Shown piece by piece: positions 1-10,109 of a DNA stretch of 64,000 bases. The translations under genes were made by a program, and so were the position numbers. How positions within the stretch are numbered: the first letter of the stretch is position 1; each line of letters starts with the position of its first letter. Source of the DNA: Bacillus siamensis KCTC 13613 (lineage in GTDB: Bacteria; Bacillota; Bacilli; Bacillales; Bacillaceae); NCBI RefSeq assembly GCF_000262045.1, contig NZ_AJVF01000013.1:372001-436000 (forward strand). The letters are read 5' to 3'. Under the pieces are notes generated by a model. The model was given only the letters and a program-made list of their open reading frames with translations. It made no database searches and had not been told where the DNA came from.

Positions 1-2174
1 CACAATATCTGAATCGGAACGAGCGGCAGCGGCAGAGCGAGAAGCATCGCAAACAGCATGACTAAAATCTCACCGACGTTGGAGGCGAGTAAATACCGGA
101 CGAATTTTCTTATATTTTCATAGATATTTCTCCCCTCTTTTATGGCTGATTTAATCGTAGCGAAGTTATCATCTACCAGAATGAGAGAGGACGCTTCTTT
201 TGCCACATCCGTTCCCGTCACGCCCATGGCAACGCCGATATCAGCCTGCTTTATGGCCGGGGCGTCATTTACTCCGTCTCCTGTCATGGCGACGACGTGT
301 CCGTTTTCCTGAAACGCTTTGACGATTTTCAATTTATGTTCAGGTGATACGCGTGCGAATACGTAAATATCATCGACCGTCTCCGTAAGCTCTTTTTCAG
401 AAAGCTTATTCAGCGTTTTTCCGTCCATCACACGCCCTTTTTTCGGAAGAAGCCGCAAATCTTTCGCGATCGCCTTTGCCGTTTCGACGTGATCACCGGT
501 AATCATCACCGTTTTAATGCCCGCTTCACGGCATTCTTTAATGGCCTGTCTGACCTCCGGACGAGGCGGATCAATCATGCCGGACAGGCCGAGTATCGTC
601 AGGTTCTTTTCCGCCTGCTCCATTGTCGGCTTTTCACCCGGATTTAACGGTTTATAAGCAATCGCGATCGTCCGGAGGGCTTGCGACGCCAGTTCTTTCA
701 AGACCGCTTCTGCCTCAGCTTTCTTTTCTTCTGAAAACGGCGCACTTCTGCCGCCGTGCATCATATGTGACGAGCGTTCAATCAGCACATCAGGCGCTCC
801 TTTGGTGATGACGAACCGCTTTTTTTCCTTATCTTCGGCGATGACGGTCATCATTTTGCGGACGGAGTCAAACGGAAACTCGGCAACAACCCGGTATTGT
901 TCACTGAGCCAGTCGTTTGAATAGCCGCCTTTTCTCGCGGCCGTCAGCAGCGCTCCTTCTGTCGGATCGCCGTCAAGCACATAATGACCGTCTTTCAGTT
1001 CTATTTCGGACGTATTGCATAATGCGCCGAAAACCAGCATCTGTTCAAGCATCTTCTCATCTTTCGGCTTGATTTCCCGCTCATCGCGTGTAAAAACTCC
1101 CGCCGGCTCATAGCCGATACCTGACACTTTAAATGTTTTTCCCCCTGACCACATATGGGTGACGGTCATTTTGTTTTGTGTCAGCGTGCCGGTTTTATCA
1201 GAACAAATGACAGAGGCGCAGCCCAATGTTTCAACTGCCGGGAGCTTTCTGACAATTGATTTTTGTTTGATCATGCGCTGAACGCCGATTGATAATGCCA
1301 CCGTAACAATGGCGGGAAGCCCTTCCGGAATCGCGGCGACGGCCAATGACACCCCGGCCAAAAACATGCTGTAAAGCTCATGTCCCTGTAAGACGCCGAC
1401 TGCAACGACCAATACCGTCAAAAGCAGCGCGACGATAATCAAGATTTTGCCGAGCTCTTCAAGTCTTCGCTGCAGCGGTGTTGAAAGGTTGCCGGCGGAT
1501 TCCAGCATATCGGCGATTTTCCCCATTGCCGTATTCATTCCTGTACCGACGACGACGCCGACACCGCTGCCGCGCGTTACGATCGTCCCCATAAACGCCA
1601 TATTGTTGATATCGCCTAAAGAAACATCCGGCTTTCTCAGCTTATCAGCTTGTTTGACAACCGGGATCGATTCCCCGGTCAGCGCCGATTCTTCGATTTC
1701 AAGGCTCTTCGCTTCAACGATCCGGACATCAGCGCCGATCCGGTCGCCGCTTGAAAATTTCACGATATCGCCGGGAACGAGCTCCTTGGACTGAATTTTC
1801 TTCCAGCTCCCGTCCCGCAATGCTGACACATACGGCGTTGACAGCTCTTTTAATGCATGTAAAGACTTCTCCGCCCGTCTCTCCTGAAAAAAACCGAGCA
1901 CCCCATTGACAAATACAATCGCCATAATCGCCACGGCATCTACATATTCGCCTAAAAACCCGGAAATTAAGGTTGCCACAAGCAGCACGAGCACCATAAA
2001 ATCTTTAAATTGGGCGAAAAACACGACGATCGCCGGTGTCCTCTTACCCTCCTGAAGCTCGTTCGGTCCGTGCTTTTCAAGGCGTTTTTTCACCTCTTTT
2101 TCGGTCAATCCCTGTTTAATGGACGTATTTGTTGCTTTCAGCAAATCGGTTTGACCCATTTCATGAAACTTCAT
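1..2174 (-). CDS. yloB: P2A-type calcium-transporting ATPase, C-terminus cut off by the window
   Basis: A P-type cation pump of the inner membrane that couples ATP hydrolysis to Ca2+ export; the B. subtilis homologue is the spore-associated Ca2+ ATPase YloB. Translated from the window: the N-terminus begins MKFHEMGQTDLL, followed by an amphipathic cytosolic segment and membrane helices. The actuator motif TGES is present, the phosphorylation motif DKTGT has its aspartate near residue 326, and the hinge motif TGDGVNDAP is also present. About 724 codons are visible against roughly 890 in the family, so only the last membrane helices are missing at the window edge. The start ATG lies behind an AGGGGAG sequence about 12 bases upstream. 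It is divergent from yloA. Confidence 0.95.
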   Translation of the reverse strand, partial: MKFHEMGQTDLLKATNTSIKQGLTEKEVKKRLEKHGPNELQEGKRTPAIVVFFAQFKDFMVLVLLVATLISGFLGEYVDAVAIMAIVFVNGVLGFFQERRAEKSLHALKELSTPYVSALRDGSWKKIQSKELVPGDIVKFSSGDRIGADVRIVEAKSLEIEESALTGESIPVVKQADKLRKPDVSLGDINNMAFMGTIVTRGSGVGVVVGTGMNTAMGKIADMLESAGNLSTPLQRRLEELGKILIIVALLLTVLVVAVGVLQGHELYSMFLAGVSLAVAAIPEGLPAIVTVALSIGVQRMIKQKSIVRKLPAVETLGCASVICSDKTGTLTQNKMTVTHMWSGGKTFKVSGIGYEPAGVFTRDEREIKPKDEKMLEQMLVFGALCNTSEIELKDGHYVLDGDPTEGALLTAARKGGYSNDWLSEQYRVVAEFPFDSVRKMMTVIAEDKEKKRFVITKGAPDVLIERSSHMMHGGRSAPFSEEKKAEAEAVLKELASQALRTIAIAYKPLNPGEKPTMEQAEKNLTILGLSGMIDPPRPEVRQAIKECREAGIKTVMITGDHVETAKAIAKDLRLLPKKGRVMDGKTLNKLSEKELTETVDDIYVFARVSPEHKLKIVKAFQENGHVVAMTGDGVNDAPAIKQADIGVAMGVTGTDVAKEASSLILVDDNFATIKSAIKEGRNIYENIRKFVRYLLASNVGEILVMLFAMLLALPLPLVPIQIL

Positions 2175-2232
2175 TCTTCTCGTCCACTCCCCTGCCTCGC
2201 TTTAGAGATGTCACTCTGTAAACAAGCTTATT

Positions 2233-2259
2233 CTGACTCGTCCCTTTTCATGCTATAAT
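2233..2259 (+). promoter_or_regulatory. Candidate sigma-A promoter of yloA with extended -10
   Basis: A perfect TATAAT at 2254–2259 carries the extended TG at 2251–2252. The -35 is poor: CTGACT at 2233–2238, only 15 bases away. It sits 35 bases before the yloA start on the divergent side of yloB. Inferred from sequence only. Confidence 0.55.
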
Positions 2260-2293
2260 TATCGAATGCAGGAAGAAGGAAAGGGTGTTTTAT

Positions 2294-4000
2294 ATGTCTT
2301 TTGATGGCATGTTTACATACGGAATGACACATGAATTAAACAGCCGGATCGCCGGAGGCCGGATTACGAGAGTCCACCAGCCTTTTAAGCACGATGTGAT
2401 ATTCCATATCCGCGCTAACGGAAAAAACCATAAATTATTATTATCGGCGCATCCGAGCTATTCACGGGTGCACGTGACAAACCAGGCCTATGAAAATCCG
2501 AGCGAGCCCCCGATGTTTTGTATGCTGCTCAGAAAGCATATAGAAGGCGGCTTTATTGAGAAAATAGAACAGGCCGGATTAGACCGGATTATGATATTCC
2601 GCATAAAAAGCAGAAATGAAATCGGCGACGAAACCGTCAGAACACTGTATGTTGAAATTATGGGGCGCCACAGCAATATTATTCTCACTGACGGAGAAGG
2701 TGCCATCATTGACGGACTGAAGCATTTATCTCCGTCGATGAACAGCTACCGGACCGTTCTGCCGGGCTATGATTACAAACTCCCTCCCGCTCAGGAAAAA
2801 ATTTCGCCGCTTGCTGCGGATGAAGAGGACATTTTGCGTCATCTCAGTTTTCAGGAAGGGCGGCTTGACCAGCAGATCGTCAGACATTTCTCCGGGGTTT
2901 CTCCGCTGTTTGCAAAAGAGGCCGTTCACAGAGCGGGCCTCGCTAACAAAATAACGCTGCCGAAGACGCTGACAGAGATGTTCCGCAGCGTGAAGGACTG
3001 CAGGTTTACACCGAATATCACGACAGCAGGCGGAAAGGAATACTTTTATCTCCTGTCTCTCACGCATGTAAACGGAGAAGAGCGAACCTTTCAATCACTG
3101 AGTGAACTGTTAGACCGGTTTTATTTCGGAAAAGCAGAGCGCGACCGCGTTAAACAGCAGGCCCAGGATCTTGAGCGGTTTGTCGCAAATGAACGGAAAA
3201 AGAACGCCAACAAGATTAAAAAACTGGAAAAGACGCTGGACTACTCAGAGAACGCGAAAGAATTCCAGCTATATGGCGAGCTGCTGACGGCGAATTTGTA
3301 TATGCTGAAAAAAGGCGACAAAGAAGCGAACGTCATCAATTACTATGATGAAGAGAGTCCGACGGTGACCATCCCTTTAAATCCGAACAAAACACCGTCC
3401 GAAAACGCGCAGATGTATTTTACAAAATATCAAAAAGCGAAGAATTCCGTTGAGGTTGTAAAAGAACAGATCCGCCTGGCCGAGGAGGAAATCGCTTATT
3501 TCGATCAGCTGATCCAGCAGCTTTCCTCCGCTTCCACAAAGGATATTCACGAAATAAGGGAGGAGCTTGTCGAAGGCAAATATCTGCGTCCGAAACAGCA
3601 AAGAGGACAGAAAAAACAGAAACAGCACGTTCCTGTTTTAGAGCAATATGAATCTTCGCAGGGATTGACGATCCTTGTCGGCAAAAATAATAAACAAAAT
3701 GAGTACTTAACGACAAAAGCCGCCGCAAGGGATGATGTATGGTTCCACACGAAAGACATTCCGGGTTCCCACGTTGTGATTAAAAGCAGCGATCCGGATG
3801 AACAATCCATATTGGAAGCAGCTGCGATCGCCGCTTATTTTTCCAAGGCGAAAGATTCCGGCTCCGTACCGGTTGATTATACAAAAATCAGACATGTGAA
3901 AAAGCCAAACGGCGCAAAGCCCGGCTTCGTCACCTATGACAGCCAGCATACCGTATTTGTCACACCTGATGCCGATCTTGTCATACGGCTGAAAAAATAA
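2294..4000 (+). CDS. rqcH: RqcH, ribosome quality-control factor (NFACT family)
   Basis: Binds stalled 50S subunits carrying peptidyl-tRNA and recruits tRNA-Ala to add C-terminal alanine tails that mark the peptide for ClpXP; formerly annotated as a fibronectin-binding protein (YloA). The 568-residue protein has the NFACT-N domain with the conserved Asp97-Arg98 pair, a helix-hairpin-helix middle, and a basic coiled coil around residues 290–420. The NFACT-R (DUF814) domain at the C-terminus contains the [16 protein letters not shown] stretch. I chose the ATG at 2294 because GGAAAGGG precedes it by 8 bases; the in-frame GTG at 2285 overlaps that site. The gene is monocistronic and followed by a strong terminator. 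YlmH, another factor tied to this pathway, is encoded near 28 kb. Confidence 0.95.
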   Translation: MSFDGMFTYGMTHELNSRIAGGRITRVHQPFKHDVIFHIRANGKNHKLLLSAHPSYSRVHVTNQAYENPSEPPMFCMLLRKHIEGGFIEKIEQAGLDRIMIFRIKSRNEIGDETVRTLYVEIMGRHSNIILTDGEGAIIDGLKHLSPSMNSYRTVLPGYDYKLPPAQEKISPLAADEEDILRHLSFQEGRLDQQIVRHFSGVSPLFAKEAVHRAGLANKITLPKTLTEMFRSVKDCRFTPNITTAGGKEYFYLLSLTHVNGEERTFQSLSELLDRFYFGKAERDRVKQQAQDLERFVANERKKNANKIKKLEKTLDYSENAKEFQLYGELLTANLYMLKKGDKEANVINYYDEESPTVTIPLNPNKTPSENAQMYFTKYQKAKNSVEVVKEQIRLAEEEIAYFDQLIQQLSSASTKDIHEIREELVEGKYLRPKQQRGQKKQKQHVPVLEQYESSQGLTILVGKNNKQNEYLTTKAAARDDVWFHTKDIPGSHVVIKSSDPDEQSILEAAAIAAYFSKAKDSGSVPVDYTKIRHVKKPNGAKPGFVTYDSQHTVFVTPDADLVIRLKK

Positions 4001-4003
4001 ACG

Positions 4004-4047
4004 CACCATCAAGCTGATACCGCACTCAGCTTGGTGGTGTTTTTTTA
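4004..4047 (+). terminator. Rho-independent terminator of rqcH
   Basis: A 14-base stem (4004–4017 with 4026–4039, one G-T pair) with an 8-base loop is followed by seven T residues. It begins four bases after the rqcH stop codon. Confidence 0.9.
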
Positions 4048-4087
4048 TTACCTCATTTCTGAACATAAATGGAGACACTCTCTGGAA

Positions 4088-4133
4088 CCGATCTTTAAAG
4101 GATGTGAACGGTTTCCCGTCAAGTAAAGATCGG
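4088..4133. repeat. 10-bp perfect inverted repeat in the rqcH–sirC gap
   Basis: CCGATCTTTA at 4088–4097 is repeated inverted at 4124–4133, with a 26-base loop. It lies in the roughly 220 bases between two convergent terminators. No coding sequence or known RNA motif was recognised here. Confidence 0.5.
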
Positions 4134-4269
4134 CTTGGTCCTTTGTATCCGGACGGCGGTGACCCCCGTGTCAGCGTTCACATAAGCAAATTCTGAACGA
4201 AACAGCCCGCTTCCTTTTTTTGAATCATTTCTCCTCGTCTCGAAAGCAGCAAGACAGTCAGGAAAGCAT

Positions 4270-4302
4270 AAAAAATACCCTGCCTGATGACAGACAAGGT
4301 AT
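4270..4302 (-). terminator. Terminator of the cysH–sirC operon
   Basis: On the minus strand a 12-base stem (4275–4286 with 4291–4302, two G-T pairs) with a tetraloop is followed by a T-rich run. It starts six bases past the sirC stop. Confidence 0.85.
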
Positions 4303-4307
4303 AGTTT

Positions 4308-4796
4308 TTATAGTCTTCTTCTTTTCTCAAACAATCGATCCACTTCTTCAGCCAAATCATCAGTAATCAAGGGCTCAATGTTTTCAGCCAGTCTTTTCGT
4401 ATGTACCGGGCTTGCGCCGCTTGTTGATACTGATACTTCAATGCGTCCTTTGCGGATGATCTTCGGCATATACACGCTGCCCTGTTCAGCGTTGCTTACA
4501 CAGTTGACCAGCTGCGTTTCAGAAGCGCTTGCGGCTATCTTCTGATTCACGCCTCGGTCATTTGTCGCGGCAATAATAAAAAAAGCGGGCGTGAGATCCT
4601 TCATTTCAATTTTCCGGGCAATCCAGCGGATGCGTCCTTCATCCGCAAGCTGTTTAATTTCAGGCAGGACATCGGGACTGATTACAGTAATATCCGCGCC
4701 TTCCGGAAGCACTGTTTTCAGCCTTCTTAAGGCAACATTGCCCCCGCCCGCGATGACAATTCTTTTTCCGCTGAGATTAATGTGAAGAGGCAGCAT
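4308..4796 (-). CDS. sirC: Precorrin-2 dehydrogenase SirC (siroheme synthesis)
   Basis: Oxidises precorrin-2 to sirohydrochlorin with NAD+, the middle step from uroporphyrinogen III to siroheme, the cofactor of sulfite and nitrite reductases. The 162-residue product (YlnF in B. subtilis) starts MLPLHINLSGK and has an N-terminal Rossmann fold with the glycine motif IAGGGNVALRR, then a CysG-type dimerisation region. I chose the ATG at 4796 because AAGGGGGGA lies 4 bases upstream; a longer reading from 4817 would run through that ribosome site. The start overlaps the end of sirB by 20 bases, suggesting coupled translation. Last gene of the cysH operon. Confidence 0.93.
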   Translation of the reverse strand: MLPLHINLSGKRIVIAGGGNVALRRLKTVLPEGADITVISPDVLPEIKQLADEGRIRWIARKIEMKDLTPAFFIIAATNDRGVNQKIAASASETQLVNCVSNAEQGSVYMPKIIRKGRIEVSVSTSGASPVHTKRLAENIEPLITDDLAEEVDRLFEKRRRL

Positions 4797-5562
4797 ACTG
4801 TCCCCCCTTAAAATCAAACTGCCCGCCGGGGTTTCGAACAGCCTCTGTCACACGGTTCAAAAACGCCTGCTTAATATGCGGGTGAAAACCTAAGTATGAA
4901 GCGAGATGCACATTTCGATTGACCGTCTGAAGCTTTTGGACTTCCCGTTGAATTTCAGTCATTAAAAGCCCTGTAAACAGAAGATACGGGACGATAAAAA
5001 CGGGTGCTCCGCCATCTTCTTCAAGGCCTGCAAACACTTCTTTATAGTGGGGATCACAGGCTGTTAAAAAACAAGGGATGACTTCTTTAACAGGTGTGAT
5101 CGCCTCAAGTTTTCCGGCAATCTCACTGACGGCATTTTTAACCGCCGGATCTGTGCTTCCTCTGCCGATCAGCACCACTTTCGCCTGCTCAATCGGCACT
5201 CCGGTGTCCTCAATGCGATGATGCACCGCTTTGACGACTTCATCATCCACTCCGATCGGGACACCGTATGTTACTTTTATATCGGGATGCCGGGCCGCTG
5301 CACGGGCGATTTCAGCCGGAATGTCATGCTTTGCGTGGGCAGCGGTCAAGAGCAGCAGCGGCACAGCCGCGATATGAGTGGCGCCTTGTTTGACACATGC
5401 TTCAAAGCCCGCTTCAATAGACGGTTCCTGCAGTTCTAAAAAACAGATTTCCTGAATGGGAGCGTCAGCGTGCGGCATGCACCCTTTTAAAAACGCGGCC
5501 GATTCTGCCTGCGCTTTTTTCAGCCGGCTTCCGTGCCCGATGTATAAAATCGCCTGCTTCAT
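4777..5562 (-). CDS. sirB: Sirohydrochlorin ferrochelatase SirB
   Basis: Inserts Fe2+ into sirohydrochlorin to give siroheme. At 261 residues it is the two-domain CbiX-type chelatase. Metal-binding histidines are readable at His10 (YIGHGSR) and His76/His79 (TAAHAKHD). The ATG directly follows the sumT stop codon, giving TAAATG, so the two are probably translationally coupled. Together with sumT and sirC it provides the complete route from uroporphyrinogen III to siroheme. Confidence 0.94.
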   Translation of the reverse strand: MKQAILYIGHGSRLKKAQAESAAFLKGCMPHADAPIQEICFLELQEPSIEAGFEACVKQGATHIAAVPLLLLTAAHAKHDIPAEIARAAARHPDIKVTYGVPIGVDDEVVKAVHHRIEDTGVPIEQAKVVLIGRGSTDPAVKNAVSEIAGKLEAITPVKEVIPCFLTACDPHYKEVFAGLEEDGGAPVFIVPYLLFTGLLMTEIQREVQKLQTVNRNVHLASYLGFHPHIKQAFLNRVTEAVRNPGGQFDFKGGQYAASSH

Positions 5563-6336
5563 TTACAACGCCTCGCTCAGATCCGGATTTTTCAGTTCAG
5601 ATTCAAACCAGTCCAGCTTGCAGTGATAATTAACGACATCACCGATGACGATTAAGCTCGGATTTTTGATTTCTTCTTTTATCACTGTGTCTGAAAGTGT
5701 GCTGACGGTGCAGACGACTGTTTTTTGCCTGTCCGTCGTTCCCCAATGAATAAAGGCCGCCGGAGTGCCGCCGTCTCTGCCGTTTTCCAGCAGCATTCTT
5801 TCAATCTGCCGGATATTTTTAATCCCCATATAAATCACCAGCGTATCAATGCCCGTCGCCAGTGCTTTCCATTTTTCTTCAAAGTCGTCTTCTTGTTTAT
5901 AATGCCCTGTAACAAATGCGACATTGGAGCTCGCCTCCCTGTGCGTCACGGGAATGCCGGCGTAAGCAGCTGCCGCGATTCCCGATGTAATGCCGGGAAC
6001 GATCTCAAACGGAATGGCGTTTTGCGCGAGAGCCTCCGCTTCTTCGCCCCCGCGGCCGAAAACAAACGGGTCGCCCCCCTTGAGCCTGACCACGGTTTTT
6101 CCCTTTTTCGCATACTTCACAAGGAAACGGTTGATCGTATCCTGCTTCATAATATGAAAATCCGGGAGTTTTCCGCAGTAAATCAGATCCGCTTCTTCTC
6201 TTGCATACTGTAAAATCTCTTTGTTTACCAATCTGTCATATAGTATAACGTCCGCTTTCTGTATGGCTTTCATTGCCTTGACCGTTAATAAGTCCGGATC
6301 TCCCGGACCGGCTCCAACGATAAATACTTTCCCCAT
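5563..6336 (-). CDS. sumT: Uroporphyrinogen-III C-methyltransferase
   Basis: Transfers two methyl groups from SAM to uroporphyrinogen III to give precorrin-2, the branch point from heme to siroheme. The 257-residue protein (YlnD) shows the N-terminal GAGPGDPDLLTVK motif and the GGDPFVFGRGGEE motif typical of tetrapyrrole methylases. ATG is preceded by GGGGAG. A 124-base gap separates it from cysC; I saw no clear terminator there, so it is probably still part of the cysH transcript. Confidence 0.95.
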   Translation of the reverse strand: MGKVFIVGAGPGDPDLLTVKAMKAIQKADVILYDRLVNKEILQYAREEADLIYCGKLPDFHIMKQDTINRFLVKYAKKGKTVVRLKGGDPFVFGRGGEEAEALAQNAIPFEIVPGITSGIAAAAYAGIPVTHREASSNVAFVTGHYKQEDDFEEKWKALATGIDTLVIYMGIKNIRQIERMLLENGRDGGTPAAFIHWGTTDRQKTVVCTVSTLSDTVIKEEIKNPSLIVIGDVVNYHCKLDWFESELKNPDLSEAL

Positions 6337-6460
6337 AGCATGTCTCCCCGATCCGTTTTGACATCTTCACAGAACAGCCGCGAGGCCGCACCTCAGCTAT
6401 TTTACCATATCCCGCCATTAGGGAGGATATCCGGCTGATTGCGCGGCCTTTTCGGACTTA

Positions 6461-7054
6461 TTATGCTAAGCTGTTTTTCACAAAATCAATCAGTCTGCCG
6501 GTGCATTCTTCGCGTTCATATTTTCCTGAATCAAGTACGAGCTCAGGCGCATTCGGCTCTTCATACGGTGAGTCGATTCCCGTAAAGAACGGAATTTCGC
6601 CGTTTCTGGCTTTTTTATACAAACCTTTCGGATCGCGCTTTTCACATATATCGAGGTCGCATTTCACATAGATTTCATTAAATTCGCCTTCTTCCACGAG
6701 CTCCCTCACCTGATCTCTGTCCTCACGGAACGGAGAAATAAAGGCCGTAATGACGATGGTGCCCTGCTGAACGAAAAGCTTTGCCACTTCCCCGATTCGG
6801 CGTATATTTTCCTTGCGGTCATCATCAGAAAATCCTAAGTCCTTGTTTAAGCCGTGACGGATGTTATCTCCATCAAGCACAATGACTTGATAGCCCTGTT
6901 CAAACAGCTCGCGGGCTGCGGCGTTTGCAATCGTAGATTTCCCTGAACCGCTTAAACCCGTCAGCCAGAGGATAGAGCTTTTATGCTTGTTTTTCTGCTG
7001 GTATTCTTCTTTCGTTATTGAGGCTTCATGCCATACGATATCACGATTTGTCAC
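6461..7054 (-). CDS. cysC: Adenylylsulfate kinase CysC
   Basis: Phosphorylates adenosine 5'-phosphosulfate at the 3' position with ATP to form PAPS. The 197-residue protein has the Walker A loop GLSGSGKST at about residues 33–41 and the family motif ITAFISPFREDR further on. It starts with GTG, supported by a near-perfect AAGGAGG ten bases upstream. It lies 13 bases after sat, which makes its APS substrate. Confidence 0.95.
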   Translation of the reverse strand: MTNRDIVWHEASITKEEYQQKNKHKSSILWLTGLSGSGKSTIANAAARELFEQGYQVIVLDGDNIRHGLNKDLGFSDDDRKENIRRIGEVAKLFVQQGTIVITAFISPFREDRDQVRELVEEGEFNEIYVKCDLDICEKRDPKGLYKKARNGEIPFFTGIDSPYEEPNAPELVLDSGKYEREECTGRLIDFVKNSLA

Positions 7055-7067
7055 TCTTTTTTCCTCC

Positions 7068-8216
7068 TTAAGAAACGCCTGCTTCTTCTTTCGTTTTCAG
7101 CCCTTTAATCAGCACATCGACAACTTCAGGACGGCTGAATTCCGCCGGCGGCATGACGCCGCTTCGCAGCATTTCTCTGACCTTTGTTCCCGACAGAATG
7201 ACGTGGTCTTCTCTGTCATGCGGACATGTTTTGGCCGTTCCCATGTTGCCGCATTTTTGGCAGAAGAAGCTGTGCTCGAATTTCATCGGTGTAATCCCGA
7301 GCTCATCCGCTGTAAATTGATCAAACAGCTCTTGCGCTTCGTATGTTCCGTAGTAATCACCGACGCCGGCATGATCGCGGCCGACGATAAAATGCGTGCA
7401 TCCGTAGTTTTTGCGGACAAGCGCGTGGAAAATGGCTTCTCTCGGCCCCGCGTACCGCATTGCCGCCAAAAATACGCCGAGGAAAACACGGTCTTTCGGA
7501 TAATAATGATCGAGCAGCACCTGATAGCTTTCCATTCTGACATCCGCCGGAATGTCATCTGATTTTGTTTCACCGACGAGCGGGTTCAAAAACAGGCCGT
7601 CAACCGTCTCAAGCGCGGTTTTCTGGATATATTCGTGAGCGCGGTGAACCGGATTTCTCGTTTGGAAACCGACGATGGTTTTCCAGCCTTTTTCTTCAAA
7701 GCTTCGTCTCGTTTCAGCAGGTTCAAATGTAAACTCAGGAAACTGCTTTGACGCTTTTTTAATTAACGTGATCGGCCCGCCGACATACGTATCGCCGCGT
7801 GAAAATAGTTTTTTCACGCCTGGATGAGCGTCATCATCGGTTTTATATACGTGAACGGCTTCTTTCTGTTTATCCGGCGTATAAATATCTTCGATGTCCA
7901 CTGCGCCGTATGTTTCTCCGCCGTAAGTCAGTTTTACGGTGTCTCCGACAGCAAGCTCAGCCGCTTTTTCTGAATCGACCGGAAGCGTAATCGGCAAAGA
8001 CCAGACGGCCCCGGATGCCAGACGCATATTTTCAACGACTGACACGTAATCTTTTTCTGTGAAAAATCCTTCAATCGGGCTGTAGGCACCGATTCCGATC
8101 AGCTCTAAATCAGCAAACGAAATCAAATCCAGCTCAATTTCTTTTTGGACGGATGTAAGATCATACTGCTCATTCACCCGATTAACTAATGTTCCTCCGT
8201 GCGGTGCTAGACTCAT
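7068..8216 (-). CDS. sat: Sulfate adenylyltransferase (ATP sulfurylase)
   Basis: Forms APS and pyrophosphate from ATP and sulfate, the activating step of sulfate assimilation. It is the 382-residue homo-oligomeric type, not the heterodimeric CysDN type. Nucleotide-binding motifs [10 protein letters not shown] and GRDHAG are visible, and a CxxC pair near the C-terminus (CQKCGN) with a later Cys-His resembles the zinc-binding part of bacterial Sat. Start ATG has GGGAGG about ten bases upstream. Follows cysP in the operon. Confidence 0.96.
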   Translation of the reverse strand: MSLAPHGGTLVNRVNEQYDLTSVQKEIELDLISFADLELIGIGAYSPIEGFFTEKDYVSVVENMRLASGAVWSLPITLPVDSEKAAELAVGDTVKLTYGGETYGAVDIEDIYTPDKQKEAVHVYKTDDDAHPGVKKLFSRGDTYVGGPITLIKKASKQFPEFTFEPAETRRSFEEKGWKTIVGFQTRNPVHRAHEYIQKTALETVDGLFLNPLVGETKSDDIPADVRMESYQVLLDHYYPKDRVFLGVFLAAMRYAGPREAIFHALVRKNYGCTHFIVGRDHAGVGDYYGTYEAQELFDQFTADELGITPMKFEHSFFCQKCGNMGTAKTCPHDREDHVILSGTKVREMLRSGVMPPAEFSRPEVVDVLIKGLKTKEEAGVS

Positions 8217-8263
8217 AGTACATTTTCCTCCCAGTTAACAGATAAATAAACTCAGATTAATAG

Positions 8264-9328
8264 TTAAATGCCCCCGCCTTGTTCATGGACAGAGCGCTTC
8301 TCTTTTCGGATGGCTTTCATCAGACTGGCGGCTCCGCCAGCTGCCAAAAGCACGCTGGCCATCATAAAGATGGAATAGTAATCTCCTTTTAACAGCAGAG
8401 AGACAAGCAGATACGAAATCGACAGTGACAAAAACGGTGAAACGACCCATACTTTGAGCATCGTTTTCACGACTTCTTTATGAAAAACGTTCGGCCCGTT
8501 TTTGGCCATTCCGATACCGATGATTGATGATGATGTCACCTGCGCCAAAGGAACCGGCAGACCGAACACGGAACTGATAATGACAAGCCCGGCCCCGGTT
8601 CCGGAAAGCAGTATGCCTTCGCCGGCAGAAAATCTCGTAATCTTTTTCCCGTTGGTTTCAAGCACTCTGCGTCCTAAAAGCAGAGCGCCGAGAGCAACAA
8701 AGATGCCTCCGTACAGCGTCCCTTTGGACACGCTGAGCACGCCGGCGGCAACTAAAGGCCCTACCGCATTTGCGACGTTGTTCATTCCGGCTGAAAAAGC
8801 TTCCCAAAACCCCGCAATAAGCAGGACAATCCCCAAAACCTTCTGTTTCCGGCTCGAAATGACTCGAATATTCAGAGAACTGGATACCTTCGATACGAGA
8901 AACGTGAAACAGAACGCGACAAACGGAACGAGCACCCAAAAAATCACGATGACCAAAAGATGCTGCAGAAACAATACTTTGTACGCGACGCCGACCCCGA
9001 CAATCGCCCCGACGGTGACCTCGCTCGTCGACAGCGGAATGCCGAGCACATTCGCCGTGAATAACGATAACGCCGCAGCTCCGATAATAATGCAGACAAT
9101 GGTGAGCGTAATGGTCTGTTCGGGAATGATTCCGCCGCTGATCGTCTTAACGACTTCTCCGCCGCCGATAACCGCCCCTGACAGGACGCCGGCCGCGCAG
9201 ATGATCAGCGCATACGTTTTCTTTTTAACGGCGCCGGACCCGTAAGCGACTCCCATTGAAGCCGCGGCTCCGCTGGCTCCGATATTCATGGCGAAAAACA
9301 GGCAGAATAAAATAGCGGCTAATTCCAT
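8264..9328 (-). CDS. cysP: Sulfate permease CysP (PiT family)
   Basis: An integral membrane sulfate importer that belongs to the inorganic-phosphate transporter (PiT) family rather than to the ABC or SulP sulfate transporters. The 354-residue protein is almost entirely hydrophobic, with about ten membrane helices. It has the two inverted PiT signature regions, one near the start (NIGASGAAASMG) and one in the middle (GMNNVANAVGPLVAAG). Its position directly after cysH and before sat supports sulfate rather than phosphate as substrate. Confidence 0.93.
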   Translation of the reverse strand: MELAAILFCLFFAMNIGASGAAASMGVAYGSGAVKKKTYALIICAAGVLSGAVIGGGEVVKTISGGIIPEQTITLTIVCIIIGAAALSLFTANVLGIPLSTSEVTVGAIVGVGVAYKVLFLQHLLVIVIFWVLVPFVAFCFTFLVSKVSSSLNIRVISSRKQKVLGIVLLIAGFWEAFSAGMNNVANAVGPLVAAGVLSVSKGTLYGGIFVALGALLLGRRVLETNGKKITRFSAGEGILLSGTGAGLVIISSVFGLPVPLAQVTSSSIIGIGMAKNGPNVFHKEVVKTMLKVWVVSPFLSLSISYLLVSLLLKGDYYSIFMMASVLLAAGGAASLMKAIRKEKRSVHEQGGGI

Positions 9329-9340
9329 TGTGCAGCTCCT

Positions 9341-10042
9341 TTATTCATGCAGTCCGCATTCTGTTTTCGCCATTCCGTTCCATCTGCCGCTCCGCAAGTC
9401 TTCTGCGGTAAACGCAGGTGAAGTGCACGGTTCACAGCCGATGCTCGGATAGCCCTGATCATGAAGAATGTTGTAATCCAGCTCATGCTTGGATGTATAT
9501 CTCCAGATGTCTTTCCACGTCCAGTGGATCAGCGGGCATACTTTAATGGAATGAAACTTATCGTCTTTATTCAGGAAATTCGTATTCGCCCGGCTCGGCC
9601 CTTGATCGCGTCGGAGGCCGGACAGCCATGCCGGACGCCCGGCAAGCGCTTCTCTTAACGGCAGAATTTTTCTGATGAAGCAGCACTGGTTCGGTTCTCT
9701 TTCCCACAGTTTATCTCCATGAGCCTCGGCCTGTTCCTCAAGAGTAAGGCTGGGCTTTTTCAGGATGATGTTCAGTCCCGGGTAACGTTCTTTCACTTTT
9801 TCGATCGTTTCATATGTTTCTTTAAAGTGAAGTCCTGTATCGAGAAACACGATTTCCGCGTCTTTTTTCACTTTAGAAATTAAATCGATCAGGACGATTC
9901 CCTCAATCCCGAAGCTGCACGCGTAAACAAGCTGGTCTCCGTAGTGGCCGTATGCCCATTTTAAAACGGACAGCGCGCCTTTATAGGAATCGTCTTCCGG
10001 AAATGTAATCGCCGGTTCCTCCCATGTGTCATACGTTAGCAT
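9341..10042 (-). CDS. cysH: Phosphoadenylyl/adenylyl-sulfate reductase CysH
   Basis: Reduces (P)APS to sulfite with thioredoxin. The 233-residue product has the PP-loop nucleotide fold (YACSFGIEG) and the catalytic cysteine near the end in ECGLHE. It also has the Cys-Cys (NQCCFIRK) and CxxC (GCEPC) pairs that hold a 4Fe-4S cluster in APS-type and dual-specificity reductases, as in the B. subtilis enzyme. Start ATG at 10042 is chosen because GGAGGA lies nine bases upstream; the longer frame adds ten residues that read through this site. First gene of the sulfate operon, under the S-box riboswitch. Confidence 0.95.
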   Translation of the reverse strand: MLTYDTWEEPAITFPEDDSYKGALSVLKWAYGHYGDQLVYACSFGIEGIVLIDLISKVKKDAEIVFLDTGLHFKETYETIEKVKERYPGLNIILKKPSLTLEEQAEAHGDKLWEREPNQCCFIRKILPLREALAGRPAWLSGLRRDQGPSRANTNFLNKDDKFHSIKVCPLIHWTWKDIWRYTSKHELDYNILHDQGYPSIGCEPCTSPAFTAEDLRSGRWNGMAKTECGLHE

Positions 10043-10109
10043 TTTTTCTTTCCTCCTCCCGGAGACAATCAAACAGCTGTTGTTTTCTGCCGGTTGTCTT
10101 ATCCCTCAA

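Noticed and set aside
4178-4360. A 60-codon minus-strand open frame past sirC
   Set aside because: It overlaps the end of sirC and runs through the operon terminator; no ribosome site was seen.
8502-9245. A 247-codon plus-strand open frame opposite cysP
   Set aside because: It is a mirror frame of a hydrophobic membrane gene, rich in Thr and Pro, with no ribosome site or recognisable domain.
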